From the NCBI GenBank assembly GCA_013398295.1, contig VZSF01003599.1, forward strand, positions 1,030,469-1,094,468: a stretch of DNA of 64,000 bases. Reading direction: 5' to 3'. The DNA comes from Chionis minor. Taxonomy: Eukaryota; Chordata; Aves; Charadriiformes; Chionididae. The notes below the pieces were generated by a model. The model worked only from the letters and a program-made list of their open reading frames with translations. It was not told where the DNA came from and searched no databases. The translations under genes were made by a program, and so were the position numbers. Numbering within the stretch: the first letter of the stretch is position 1; each line of letters begins with the position of its first letter. Below, piece by piece: positions 1 to 12,200 of this stretch.

Positions 1-1230
1 AGTAGACTGAGAATGCGCAAACTCCCGGCCCTGAGCAGTGGCAGCGAAGTGCTGGTAATGCAGGCTTCTCAGCAATGTCTTTATATGCTTCTAAGTGGCT
101 TGACCGGGGCAAGTCTGTCTGTAAAAATGAATTTGGTGATGACTGAGATCCACAGCACACAATAAAACAAAACTACAACTGATTCTCACTTCAGTAGATT
201 GGATGGCAGAGGCAAATCTTTTTTTGACTATCCCTTCTATGACAGTTTTTAGAAATGACGTGTATGGTCCAGTGTACCCAATATCTGCTGTTTCAGTGAA
301 AAGTCCATAAAATTTCATGATAGACAAGTAGGGCTTTGTTAAGTTGCATGAAGGGGATAGTCTGTAGTGAGAATTCAAGGTTGTGAATGTCTTTTCAAAA
401 TAATAAAGTTCAAATAAGTGGGCTGTTTTCATTAATAAATATTATTTTAGGCATTTTCACTGGTGAAATAATTAGACTGTTATTTATGAGATTCTTGGGA
501 GAAGTACCTTTAAATGCCACAGGAGCTGAATGGCAAAATCAAATTACGAGGTACAATTACTGTCTGTGGGGCCAGTTTCCTGTTTCTCTTTCGGGTTAAG
601 GTTTTTGCACAGGGAGCAGAATGGCAGTCAGGACTGCCCAGGATCAGCCTGTTAGGGCTTTTTGTTGTCAGAGTGCTTTAAACCTGTATCTAATAAAATG
701 AAAAGACTGAAAGCTGTAAGATAGACATAAGAAGATGTTAAGAGATAAAAAGAAGCAGTTCTTTCAAGCATAGTTAATGTTGATTAGGGTACTGTCGCAT
801 CAAGAGTGCAATAATTCTGTAATCTCTGTGTGAGAACAGGGAGACCTGATTTCTCACTACTGTCTGACTGAGCTTTCAGTGCTGACTTTAAGTTTGTTCC
901 GAAATAGCCAGAGCTAAACATTGATAGGTGGGAGTTCATAATTTAAAATTAATATTTGTGCCATATGGATAGTTAAAATGCAATCTGAATTTTGCTGACA
1001 CTTTCCAGTTATTTGTTTTGTGTATGCCATGAATTGAAACCACTGCTGCATGGCTTAAAAACAAACAGTATTAATGGCCCATTGCACCAGAAGAATGCTT
1101 TTTCAATCCAAATGTTTGTGTATTATAAATTACAAATTATTTGTTGGTCCAATAACCAGTAAAATATTACTTACTGTGTCTGCTGCAGCCACTCTTGACA
1201 GCTCAAGCTGTTTAAGTTAAACAGATTCAA

Positions 1231-1580
1231 TGATGAGGGGAGACCTTATTGCTCTCTACAAGCACCTGAAAGGAGGTTGTAGTGAGGGGGAAGTTGGTCT
1301 CTTTTCCCAAGTAACAAGAGGCAGGACAAGAGGAAACAGCCTCAAGTTGCGCCAGGGGAGGTTTAGGATGGATAGTAGGAAAAATTTCTTCACAGAGAGG
1401 GTTATCACACATTGGAACAGGCTGCTCAGGGCAGTGGTGGAATCACCACCCCTGGGGGTATTTACCAGCCGGACAGACGCGGTGCTGAGGGACATGGGTG
1501 GGTTTGGCAGTGTTGGGTTGATCATTGGGCTCAATGATCTTAAAGGTCCTACCCAACCTGGGTGATTCTATGGTTGTATG
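1231..1580 (+). mobile_element. CR1 LINE 3'-end fragment
   Basis: Sense-orientation 3' UTR of a chicken-repeat-1 (CR1) LINE. It shows the usual order of blocks: a GAGACCTTATTGCTCTCTAC start, the CTGAAAGGAGGTTGTAG block, the GGAGGTTTAGGATGGAT block, the TTGGAACAGGCTGCTCAGGG block, and a terminus of GATTCTATG followed by a degenerate GTTGTATG. CR1 elements end in short ATTCTATG repeats instead of poly(A), and this copy does. It is heavily 5'-truncated with no reverse-transcriptase sequence, and sits in a GLT1D1 intron in the gene's sense orientation. Open frames across it are incidental. Confidence 0.93.
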
Positions 1581-2765
1581 AACCCTGTGACAGGGAGCAT
1601 TTAATAGTCCCCGAACTGAATTTTATTTTTTTTTTTAAATTTTTAGAGCAATAGCACTTGAGCGTATCTTGAGTCGCCACTCTTTTATTCTCCCTCTCCC
1701 ACAAAACAGAGGTTTGATGTGGAGCACATGCCAATGCAATTCCTTGACATGAGGGGAGGTATTCCTGGCATGTTTCTTCCAGGGCCTGGAGTAGACCTCG
1801 CAATTAAAACACCATGAGGAACCGTAAGCTGGTACCAAGTTTGGGTGATCTTAAATTACAAATTGCAGCAATTTAGTGATGCTGTATGAGCAGCTGAGTT
1901 GTTCCTGCAACGGGTGGAGAGTGGAAGGTGAAGGGAGGAGGAAGCCTCAGAGAAGGGGGCTCTGCAGGGTTCAGCAGCAGCAGATCACTGTGCCACCATA
2001 AATGTCCTCCTGCCTTTCTCTGTTAATCCTAAACCCCGCAGATAGTCCTTCTGACCATGCAGCATAGTCCTCCTGGTAGCTATGTGACATACCAGGAGTG
2101 GCACCCATGCATTAATGTCCCACAAACAGCCTGCTGCTGGAGAGCAGCAGTTTGATGCTCCTTGAGCTGCCTGGTGTTAGATAATACACTCATCCATCCT
2201 TGCCATGAGCACCATAAATAGGTGAACAGAAGGACAGCCAACTGATTTGTTCAGTACAGTAAATCAAACATGAACATTTCAGCCCCTCTAGTGTTTATTA
2301 AATTATGTTGTTGTTATGTGTGTTCATTCAGCAATTTGTGAATTAATGTTGTTTTATAATAAACACGTTTTACTAAGGTTCATCACATAGTGACCCTTCT
2401 CCATTAGTATGTTCTGAATTAATTGTGCTGTCATAAAGCCAACGGCAACTGCAACATCATACATCAGATCTTTTTCTAATATAGCTACAATTTATTTTTT
2501 TTATGGGTTGTTGCTGTGTATTTGCAAGAGAGATTTTCAGTGTTAAAAACTCCCCTGTTGAGATTTTTTCCCAAATTTGTTTTCATTTATGTATCTTAGC
2601 AATAAGGTTAAAAGAAATGCTTTGCAATAATTTAATTTCTAGTTAATTATTCTGTAGCAGTCCTGGCATATTAGGGATGGATAACTATGGGACATTTACC
2701 TGATCTTTTATAACAAAAAGTGTCAGATCAAGAGCTCTAATCCCTACAGCCGTTGATTAACTAAA

Positions 2766-2905
2766 CCTCACAATATCCTTGAAACAGGTGTTGAGTTATT
2801 ATATGGATGCAATTTTTTTATTATTATGGGTAGAAAAATAGAGAAGCACAGTGATTTGTATAGTTCCCGAGTGAGTCAAAGCTGGGTTCTGGGGTTCAAA
2901 AATAC
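2766..2905 (+). mobile_element. MIR-like ancient SINE fragment
   Basis: The order CCTCACAATATCC, then an ATTATTAT block, then GAGAAGCACAGTGATTTG, then GAGTCAAAGCTGGGTTCTGG follows the 3' half of a MIR/CORE-SINE (cctcacaa...ccc, tattatt, gaggcacagagagg, gtggcagagctggg). The match is diverged and judged by eye. A very old amniote SINE remnant is the best explanation, but chance resemblance over part of it is possible. Confidence 0.5.
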
Positions 2906-3173
2906 CAGCCACCAGCTTTTTCTCCAAATCCTGCACATTCAGTGCCTCTGGCAATGGACGCCTGTGCCCTCTGAAGTGATGTGCATGAGTAAGTTCTCCA
3001 CTGAGATATCTGAGGACTGATGAGAAAGCAAGAAACAGAGGGAACAACAATGGGTGGACATTTTTCATAGTCCACCCTATTACTGCTTTTACCACCGTAT
3101 GTGTTCATTTATGAAACAATTTGGAGTGTTCGGCTTTATCTGCATTCAGACTTTTTAAAATTATTTGTTACAG

Positions 3174-3269
3174 ACATTCCTACAGACACAGGCAGTTTAC
3201 ACATGTTTCTTTTGATATGCGGACTTCGAAGAGTCAAAGATCCTCTGTATTTAGTAGATGTGTTTTCAG
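3174..3269 (+). CDS. GLT1D1: GLT1D1 coding exon A (opens the C-terminal GT domain)
   Basis: Encodes (D)[20 protein letters not shown] then [11 protein letters not shown] plus one base. The acceptor is ...TTATTTGTTACAG and the donor is CAG|GTAGGT. The exon starts with two bases of a split codon and ends with one. The [17 protein letters not shown] core is the first strand and helix of the C-terminal Rossmann fold and matches the human family member closely. Reading through the donor gives an open frame for another 200 bases, which is intronic. Confidence 0.93.
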
Positions 3270-6200
3270 GTAGGTACCTGCTATTTGAATACCCTTGGTT
3301 TGTCCCTGGATTCAGATGTGTTCCTTTTAATGTTTCTAAGTTTGGCATACGCTGTTTTATTCATTGCAGAAAACTTCATAATATATTTACATTTTTTAGA
3401 AAAATGCTCCTGCAGCTATTGATCTCTTCAACACATTGTTTCTGTACTGCGTCTTTTCCAGCCTGCTGGGAATAACAGAGCGTTAAAATCAAAGCAATAT
3501 CTGATGATTTTATTTGCTGGGAAAACTATTTTGCTGTTATATACAATATTAATGGAAGGCAAAAGAAGAGTTCACCTACTTCAAAATAACTGTTTTTTAT
3601 CTTACTGTCCTGTGTCTGTTACACAAATTTCCATGTGCGCTAATTAATATCATTGAAGTTACAAGGAAATTTTACCACCCATCATTATGGCTCAGCACTG
3701 TAAACTAGGTTGAAGTTTTCTCGTAGTCTCATGGGTGAATGTTTTGCCAGGTTCTCTGTGTGTCTGTACCAAGTTGGAAATTTAGGCTCCACTATTCAGT
3801 TTACATTTCTAGGCCATACTACCTCGTGAGACTTAGTGACAAATGTAGTTTATTAAAGTCAAGTTATCTGGTTTTGTTCTATTCTGGTATTGGAAGAGTG
3901 GCAGATTGCTCTTATGCACACAATGGCTAAGTATTAATTGTAATGGTTGCAGTTGCTTCCACACATTTCTTTACATAGGGGGAAAAATTAAAAAAAAATT
4001 GTCTTAGTGGCCAGAGTCAGTGCATTCTATAGACCATTGTTCTCTTGAGATGATTAAAAATTAATATTTGTGCTTAGTTAAATAGCCATTGAATCATAAG
4101 AGATTAAACGAAGCAGAAATGCTAAATACTAACTTTCAGATATGCTAATCATTTGAATTCTGAGGAGTAATGTGAGGTCTGAGCATGAAATCTGGTACAC
4201 ATTTGGTCTCTTAAGTAGTAATACAATATTTGCCTGGTTCTTTATTTATGTAGCTCTTCACATTCTTTCAGAGAAAGAATCAAATTAAGTAAAAAATTTA
4301 ATAATTTTGATTAATAAAAAAGATGTTCCTCTTCTGTTTTAGATTGGCATAGAAAGGATCCCAGTATTCATCTGGGCATAATTGGACCTGCAGTAAGTTG
4401 TTGTAACTTTTATTTTATTTGTATGTTTATTCCTAAATACTTCTGTTTACTGGCATCTGAGAGATCACAGTCATTCTTTCCAAACTGAACCTAAATCTGG
4501 GGACTTCTGACTGTTGCAGAGGAAAGGTACAAACCTAGCACTTACAAAGGCTGTTCACGACAGGTCTGAACTGTGGAAGTGGAAGCGATGCCAGTGCCCC
4601 AACTTCCAGGGTTTAGAGTTCTGCTATCAGCTGAAAGGCCTTCTCGCTCAGCATGTGCAAAAGGGAAAGCAGCTAAGAGGGTTTTTCTAAGAGGAAAATG
4701 CACTGAGGTAGCCCAGCTCTATTCAGTAAGTTTTTTATAAATGCAAACTGTTATCAATAGAACTAAAATAGTTTGCAGCAGCTGAAGGTTAGTTTTACAT
4801 GTACTGAATTTTTTTGTTAAGAAGGCTTGGGCTGGTTTTATAAAGGGCATTTGCAGCTAGATTACTATAATTTTATGTTTATGTGAAGCTCATGACTTCA
4901 TAATACTTTTCATCTCTTATGGTCTCTTAGAGCAAAATCTTTAGTGTTTCATTTGACTACAGAATCAACTTTTGAAGATAGAAAGTGTAAGAATATTTGG
5001 ATTTTAAGGTTGGCTTCTGGTTTTATACCTGTGGGATAGTACATTTTAGAGAATCAGCAAGTAGTAATGCAAATATTAGCGAAGTTTATTTCAATATGAA
5101 TAATTTATAAATGAGCCTATCAAATATTTTGAAAGGCAACAGTCGCCAGCTAGAATTTTTTAGCAGGTATCATTAATGAGAATTTTTAATACTGTGAACG
5201 TGATACCAGATGCTCATTATCCGTGTTCTGACATCTTTTGTTCACGTGGAGGATTGTGTCTTTGTTTGTTTCATTTAGATTTTGATGCCATTTCTGGTAG
5301 TCTCAATTCATACACAATTAACAGTTGTCAGCAGGTGCAAAATGATGTTAGGTTTCTGTTGACACCAGACAGCAAGGGCAGAGCTTGAGCTGACAAATAA
5401 AAATGGTAAAGTCTGTTTCACATCTAGAGTCTGAGTGCACTAAAGCCTGGGATACAGATATCTGAGAGGGAAGGTGGCATTGACTAAAATAAATAAAATC
5501 AGAAACAGTTGTTCTTATATGTCCACATTTCAGATGAAGCTTAGAGTTGGTGTCATTCCTTCCAAATGAATTACATGTATTTTAATAAAAGTGCTGGCCA
5601 ATATTAATGAGAGATTTCATTTTTTCCCCCTAAGTTATAAAGACCCTGTTTAACGAATTTGGAAGTTACAACTTCTAATTCTTTCTTTTGACAACAGGGT
5701 CAATCAGTTAAATGGCAGCTCTTCTGTGGTTGCTAACTCTCTAGATGAGACGTACGTTGGGTAGCTGTCTCAAAATGTCGTCATGAGTTTCTCAGCAACG
5801 GTTTGCTTTTCATGAAGCAGCAGGTCCTGAAGGAGTTTAAAAATCAAAACTATCACAGTCATTAGTATGAAAAAATGTTCTTCTAGTTGTGGAGAAAAGT
5901 TTGAAAATGTGGGCTTATGAAGCAAGAAACAAGAAAAACTATTGAACCCTCCCAACTCTACCCCAGCATTTCAAGTAGCGTGATTTTTGAGGAAGTAACG
6001 AGGCTGAACTTCTCTGAAGAGCAAAGCATGCACCATGTTATTAATCTTCATGTGCCACTGTCCTGAATGCTTAAAAGGGAGTAAAGGGTTATATACCTTT
6101 TCTGTTGGTCCTTTCTTTTCTAATGGTCTTTTAAAACTTCATGTTTGAGTATCCACCATTGTTTCTAGTTATTTTGAGATCTTACACTCTTACAAAGTTA

Positions 6201-9200
6201 CACTTTGAGATCTGTCTGATTTCACCTGCAGAAACTGAGGTCTTTGGAAAGGAGCAATCCATGAACATGTAAATGTTCTTTTGATTTGTGTTAAGTACAG
6301 TGCTGAACAAGTGCTGAAAAAGTGCAGAACTACAAAATGTATGGTTATTTTCAGAACCATGAGAGAAAGATGAATATTTCTCAAATCTCAGTCTAACCAA
6401 TACCCTGCCTAAATATTTGCTAGCACAGTATTTGCTGTGGGCCAGATCCTCAACAGTAGCAACTGCACTGTAAGTTGGGGATGGAGAGGGGAAGAGATGC
6501 CTCTGAGCCACCAAAGTGCTTCTAATTCTTTGCAAAATGAGGTTCATTCCCACAGCTTCCCACAGCGCTGCACAGGGACCGGGGGGGCTGCAGGGAGACT
6601 GTTCTGCTGCTTCTGCTTCTGGTGTGTTGCCTATGTCAAGGGAACATGCTTTACGCTAAACTAACAAAACTAATTGCAGGACTTTTGAGAAAGTAATCGG
6701 TTGTGCTACATATACACATATGTCCACAGCAGCAGAACTCTTGAAACGGTAGTCTGTAGCCTTAATCTAATCAGTGGAAAAGGGATGAGTAGGCAGCTGT
6801 GTCATATGAAACAAACTCTTGCTGATGCTAAGGGCATACTAAAAGCTTCACTGTTCCATCTGGGTAAGGTGTTTGTGTGCCTCCATAAGTCTCATCTCTG
6901 ATTCTTCTTCACATGAGCCTGAAAACGTGCAGGCAGTCTGTTTTATATGAAAATAAATAGAATCTGAATGGGCACATAAGAACTATTTTTTCTATTTTCT
7001 CATTCAGTTTGTTCTTTGTAAATTTGGGGACATCAGATTTTATTTTGAAAAGCTGTTTTTACATTTTTATTTTATCTGCATTTTTTTCCACGCTACTACA
7101 CAAAATGATTTGGAAGTGAACTGGTGTGGAAGGCAAATCTAGAGCAGGTGTAATGAAGCTGTGCTTTAGAATCAAAAGATGCACTTGCTGCCTCCAGTGA
7201 GGATTTTAAACATTTTAGTCGTCTTTTTAAATTTGCTTCACTTTTTCATAAGCTAACATCTTTACAGCAAGCTACCAGAAATAACCCTGTGGCAGTACAT
7301 AGGCAGGATCAAGGACTCAACCTCCTTTAAACCATTTTAAAACATATTTCTCCCATAGTACTAATATATTGCTAAAGGATGAAAATAAATTGCAGCTCTG
7401 TTAATATTTAGCTGTACATTTCTTATTCACGTTGCTTCTCAAATCACAAAATCTTAAGAAAATCAGTGCCATTATCTGTGAAGCAAGTTGTGTTTATTGT
7501 GAGTATTAAAAAAACAGATTAAGATTATATTTATTAAGAATATAAAGAAGAAAGGTCCACACACTATTTTTTGCTTTCCTTCCATAAGATTATAACCTTT
7601 TCCCTGCATTTGCTATGCATGATTGTCTCATATGGTGCAATCTAAGTAATGTTGCTGGATTGGGTTTTGTATAATGTACAATTTTAGCATTGATCTCCTC
7701 TTTCAGTTTTCCTTTTATTCATTTCCATAATGAAATTTGAAACAATAGCTAATTTTCAGCAGCTCTATATTCCTAGAATAGAAGCTTATGGAATTTTTAA
7801 AAGGATAAGGCCAAAAAACTTGTGTCCAGCTGTTGGGTTACCTCTTGAAGCCCACTTTGTACTCTCTGCGTAATTCTTAATTGTTCTTGTAAACAGTACA
7901 GAACATTGCTGTGTTAGTGATGCTGCTGCTTCCATTGACAGCTACTTTTCCTCTGTCCAACTTCTTCCCATACTTATTGAGAGAGTTCTAGTTGAATAAC
8001 CACCTCCACAGACGGAGGGACCTATTGGGTCTTGTCGCCCGTCTCTTCATAACGGATGGCTGTTACCTACTGTATGTTTTCTGGGCTAGTTCTCAAATGA
8101 AACAGCTGTTGACACAACTAAACTAAACAATTAGAGGAGGTCTAATAACCTGCTTCAGAATATCCTAGAGCACGAAAATTAGGAAAATCGGATAGGAGAC
8201 AAAGATACTAATTCAAATTCTTTAGCCTGCTGAGGAATATGAAATTCTGCCAGCTACATCCTGAATAAGTGTCCTACTCACTGAGTTATTTTTTAAAAGA
8301 TAAGAGCTGCTACTACTATTAAGCTGACAACTCTTCTAATCCTTTGTTCTCTTGTTCTTCAAGAAAAAGTCTCTGAAAATGAGACTTTTGTTAGAAATGG
8401 TGAACTGAGCTGTTTCCAAATGTCTTTTAAAGGTTATATATTTTTCTTTTAGATCTGAAGTTTTGTTAATTCAGATCCTGGTTGCCAAATTCTTTTAGTT
8501 GAATTAAAACTGTACTTTTACAAGTTGTTATTTCTCCTAAATTGCAGTAGTAGAATGACACATTAAGCCAGAAGACATTGAATTTACTTAAGCAGTTAGT
8601 ATATGGAAAAGATGATGTAGAATGGTTGAGTTTAGTGTATTCCCAAGGCTCTTATATTTCTGGTGCGTTTGCTGCAGGCAGGTTGCGTTGCGTTGCAGAC
8701 AACAGTTGTGTTTTCCGTTGTAGGGGAAGCTTGGTCTTGCTGAGCCTATTCAACAAACGATCAGATGAAGATTGTAATGTGGGGTCACCTGCTGCTGCGA
8801 ATAACGCTCATACCTTTCACAGTGATGCTGTCAAAACCCCACAAACCTGAGCAATTGAGAAAAATCCTTCCTATCCATATTGCATGTGCTTGCAGATACA
8901 GCTTTTCACTCTTCAGTACTCCGGGTGATATTCTGACAGGACTTTAAATGTACTAAGACGTGTTTTTTCCCTACAAAGTCTAGAGGGCCACAGTAGCCCC
9001 CGCATTATAATGAAGATGTTTCTGGCCCAGTGTTTCTGTCGGAGTTAATTTTTATAAGACAGCAATTTAATAGAGTGTGTTTATAGGAGATTTCCTAGAT
9101 TTTGATCACGGTAGGCCCTGTGCTTAACAGGCACCTTCGTCTTTGTGCAGCGTTTGATCTGTGACTTTCTGCACTGTCAAACATATCTCAGATGTTTCTT

Positions 9201-12200
9201 TGCCTGTCAGCAGAGTAGAACTTCCTTAATAGCATATCTGGTCCCATTAGGTGTGGTTTCTTGCTATGTGCCCACTCCCCTTTCCATGTGTCATCTTTTC
9301 TCATCTGTTCTGATAGAAACTATTCATACAACGCAAGCTGCTTCCCTCTGATCTCTGCTAAACTGATGAAATTTGCAGCTCTTTGAAGGCTCTTCCTCTG
9401 GATGGGTGAATTTTTAACGAAAGATGATGGGTAACTGATGATCGTATTTGCCTGCTACGTTGAGAGATAACAAAATAAAATCTGGCAACAAATACTTGAC
9501 CTGTAGAAGAACTGGATCATGGAGACATTTTGTGTGGAAGTAGCATTCTTTTCTTTTCAGTAGCTTTTTCTGAGACTGTGCTAAGTTCCTAGGCATCCTG
9601 CCATAGTCAGTTAGCTTTGGAAGCATTTACATCTTTTAAGTGCATTTCCAACTTACTGAACAGCTTATGTTGTATCTAATTTCTGTTATATTGAGCTTGT
9701 GGTTAGATAACTGTGCCCCCTCAAGTTCCTAAATGTAGCTCAGGGGGATCACTTCTTTAAGTCATTGCTACACCCATCCTGAAAGTAATATTTTAACTAA
9801 ATTCTCATATTCAGGCCAGGCTTCTTGGAATATCTACCAATAGAAGATTACAGCTTAAAGGAGTGTTCTGTTTATGAGGCAGATGGCAATTTCTTGGCTT
9901 CCATAGATGTAGATGGGATAGAAATTAATATCTTACAAATTTTATGAGTCACAGGCTGTAGTTTTTCTCATCCTTCTAAAGGTAGAAGAGCAAAAGACCA
10001 TATCACACTGCTCATTAAATCACTTACAAGTACTCCATTGATTTTAATGGAAACAGGGTGTAGTTCCTCATGAGAGAAACTCAGCATCAAAATAGTACTT
10101 TGGGGAAAAAGCTGAAAAGACATTTATATAGAGGTAGCAATTCTGAAGTTCAGTATGAAATACCCAAGGAACCTGTGATATGCCATACTTCTAGTGTGTT
10201 TAGTGTATGGATGTGTATCATACTCTGTCACCTGGATCAGGTAGTGCTTCAGGAAAGGGCATTTGATTTTCTCCCCTGCTGTTACCAAAATTACTTTCTT
10301 AAGTAATTTTGAGGAATACAGAGAAATTGTCCGAGCAGCCAGGGATTAAGTTAGGAAAGCCAAAGTCCAGATAGAGTTAAATATGTCCAGGGACATCAGG
10401 GGCAACAAGAAAAGCTTCTATAGGTATGTGGGTGACAAAAGGAAGACTAGGGAAAACGTGGGCCCTCCCCAGAAGGAAACAGGAGACCTGGTAAGCCAGA
10501 ACTTGGACAAGGCTGAGGTACTCAATGACTTTTTTGCCTTGGTCTCCACCAGCAAGGACTCTAGCCACACCACCCAAGTCACAGAAGGCAAAGGCAGGTA
10601 CTGGGAGAAAGAGAAACCTCACACTGTAGGAGAAGACCAGCTTCGAGACCAGCTGAGGAACTTGAAGGTGCACAAGTCCGTGGGACCTGGTGAGATTCAT
10701 CCGTGCGTCCTGAGGGAACTGGTGGATGAAGTAGCCAAGCCACTGTTCATCACATATGAGAAGTTTTGGCAGTCCAGTGAAGTTCCCACTGACTGGAAAA
10801 GGGGAAACATAACCCCCATTTTTAAAAAGGGAAAAAGGAAGACCCAGGGAGCTACAAGCTGGTCAGTCTCACCTCTGCCTGGCAAGATCATTGAGCAGAT
10901 CCTCCTGGAAACTCCGCTAAGGCACATGGGAAATAAGATGATTGGTGACAGTCAACACGGCTTCACTAAAGGCAAATAGTGTCTGACGAATTTGGTGGCC
11001 TTCTACAATGGCATTACAGCGTTGGTGGATAAGGGAAGAGCAACTGACATCATCTACCTGGACTTGTGCAAAGCACTGACACTGTCCCACATGACATGCT
11101 TGTCTCTGAAGCGGGGAGATACGGATTTGATGGATGGACCGCTCGGTGGATAAGGAATGGGCTGGGTGGTTGCTCTCAAAGAGTTGTGGTAAATGGCACA
11201 ATGTCCAAGTGGCAAGCAGAGACAAGTGGTGTTCCTCAGGGATCGGTACTGGGACCAGTACTGTTTAACATCTTGGCAACACTTATGTTGAGATTGAGTG
11301 GACCCTCAGCAAGTTTGGCGATGACACCGAGCTGCATGGAGCATTTGACATGCTGGAGGGAAGGGATGCCATCCAAAAGGACCTTGACAGGCTTGAGAAG
11401 TGGGCCTATGTGAACTTCATGAAGTTCAACAAGGCCAGTGCGAAGTCCTGCATGTGGGTGAGGGTAATCCGAAGCACAAATACAGGCTGGGCAGAGAATG
11501 GATCGGGAGCAGCCCTGTGGAGAAGGATTTGGGGATGTTGTTGGTTGATGAGAAGCTCAGCATGAGCTGGCAATGTGCACTTGCAGCCCAGAAAGCCAAC
11601 CATATCCTGGGCCGCGTCACAAGAAGCGTGGACAGCAGGTCGAGGGAGGTGATTCTGCCCCTCTGCTCTGCTCTTGTGAGACCTCACTTTGAGTACTGCA
11701 TCCAGCTCTGGGACCCCCAACATAAGAAGGACATGGACCTGTTGGAGTGAATCCAGAAGAGGGCCAGGAAGATGAACAGAGCACTGGAGCACCTCTTGTA
11801 TGAAGACAGGCCAAGAGTTGAGGTTGTTCAGCCTGACAGAAGAGAAGGCTCTGCAGGACTTTATGGGAGCCTTTCAGTACTTAAAGGAGACCTACAGAAA
11901 ATGTGGAGAGGGACTTTTTATCAGGGAGTATAGTGATAGAATGAGGGGTAATGGTGTTAAACTGAAAGAGGATAGATTTAGATTAGATATTAGGAAGAAA
12001 TTCTTCACTGTGAGGGTGGTGAGACACCAGAACAGGTTGCCCAGAGAAGCTGCGGTTACCCCATTCCTGGAGGTTCAAGGCCAGGTTGGACAGGGCTTGG
12101 AGCATCCTGGTCTAGTGGGAGGTGTCCGTGCCCAGGGCAGGGGGTGGAACTAGATGATCTTTAAGGTCCCTTCCAACATTCTGTAAGCAGTTATGCAAGC

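Larger units (their letters stand above)
1..3173 (+). other. GLT1D1: GLT1D1 intron (5' part outside window)
   Basis: AT-rich non-coding sequence upstream of the first recognisable GLT1D1 exon. I looked for the preceding family segment (the linker between the two halves of the glycosyltransferase fold) and did not find it, so the upstream exons must lie before this window. The stretch contains one CR1 3' fragment (1231-1580) and one MIR-like SINE (2766-2905). Nothing else was recognised. Confidence 0.75.

Noticed and set aside
3101..3475. 124-codon frame containing a GLT1D1 segment
   Set aside because: Only 3174-3269 is coding; the rest reads into introns past clear AG and GT splice sites.
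10383..11750. Three frames resembling separate reverse-transcriptase genes
   Set aside because: They are pieces of one decayed CR1 ORF2 broken by stops and frameshifts.
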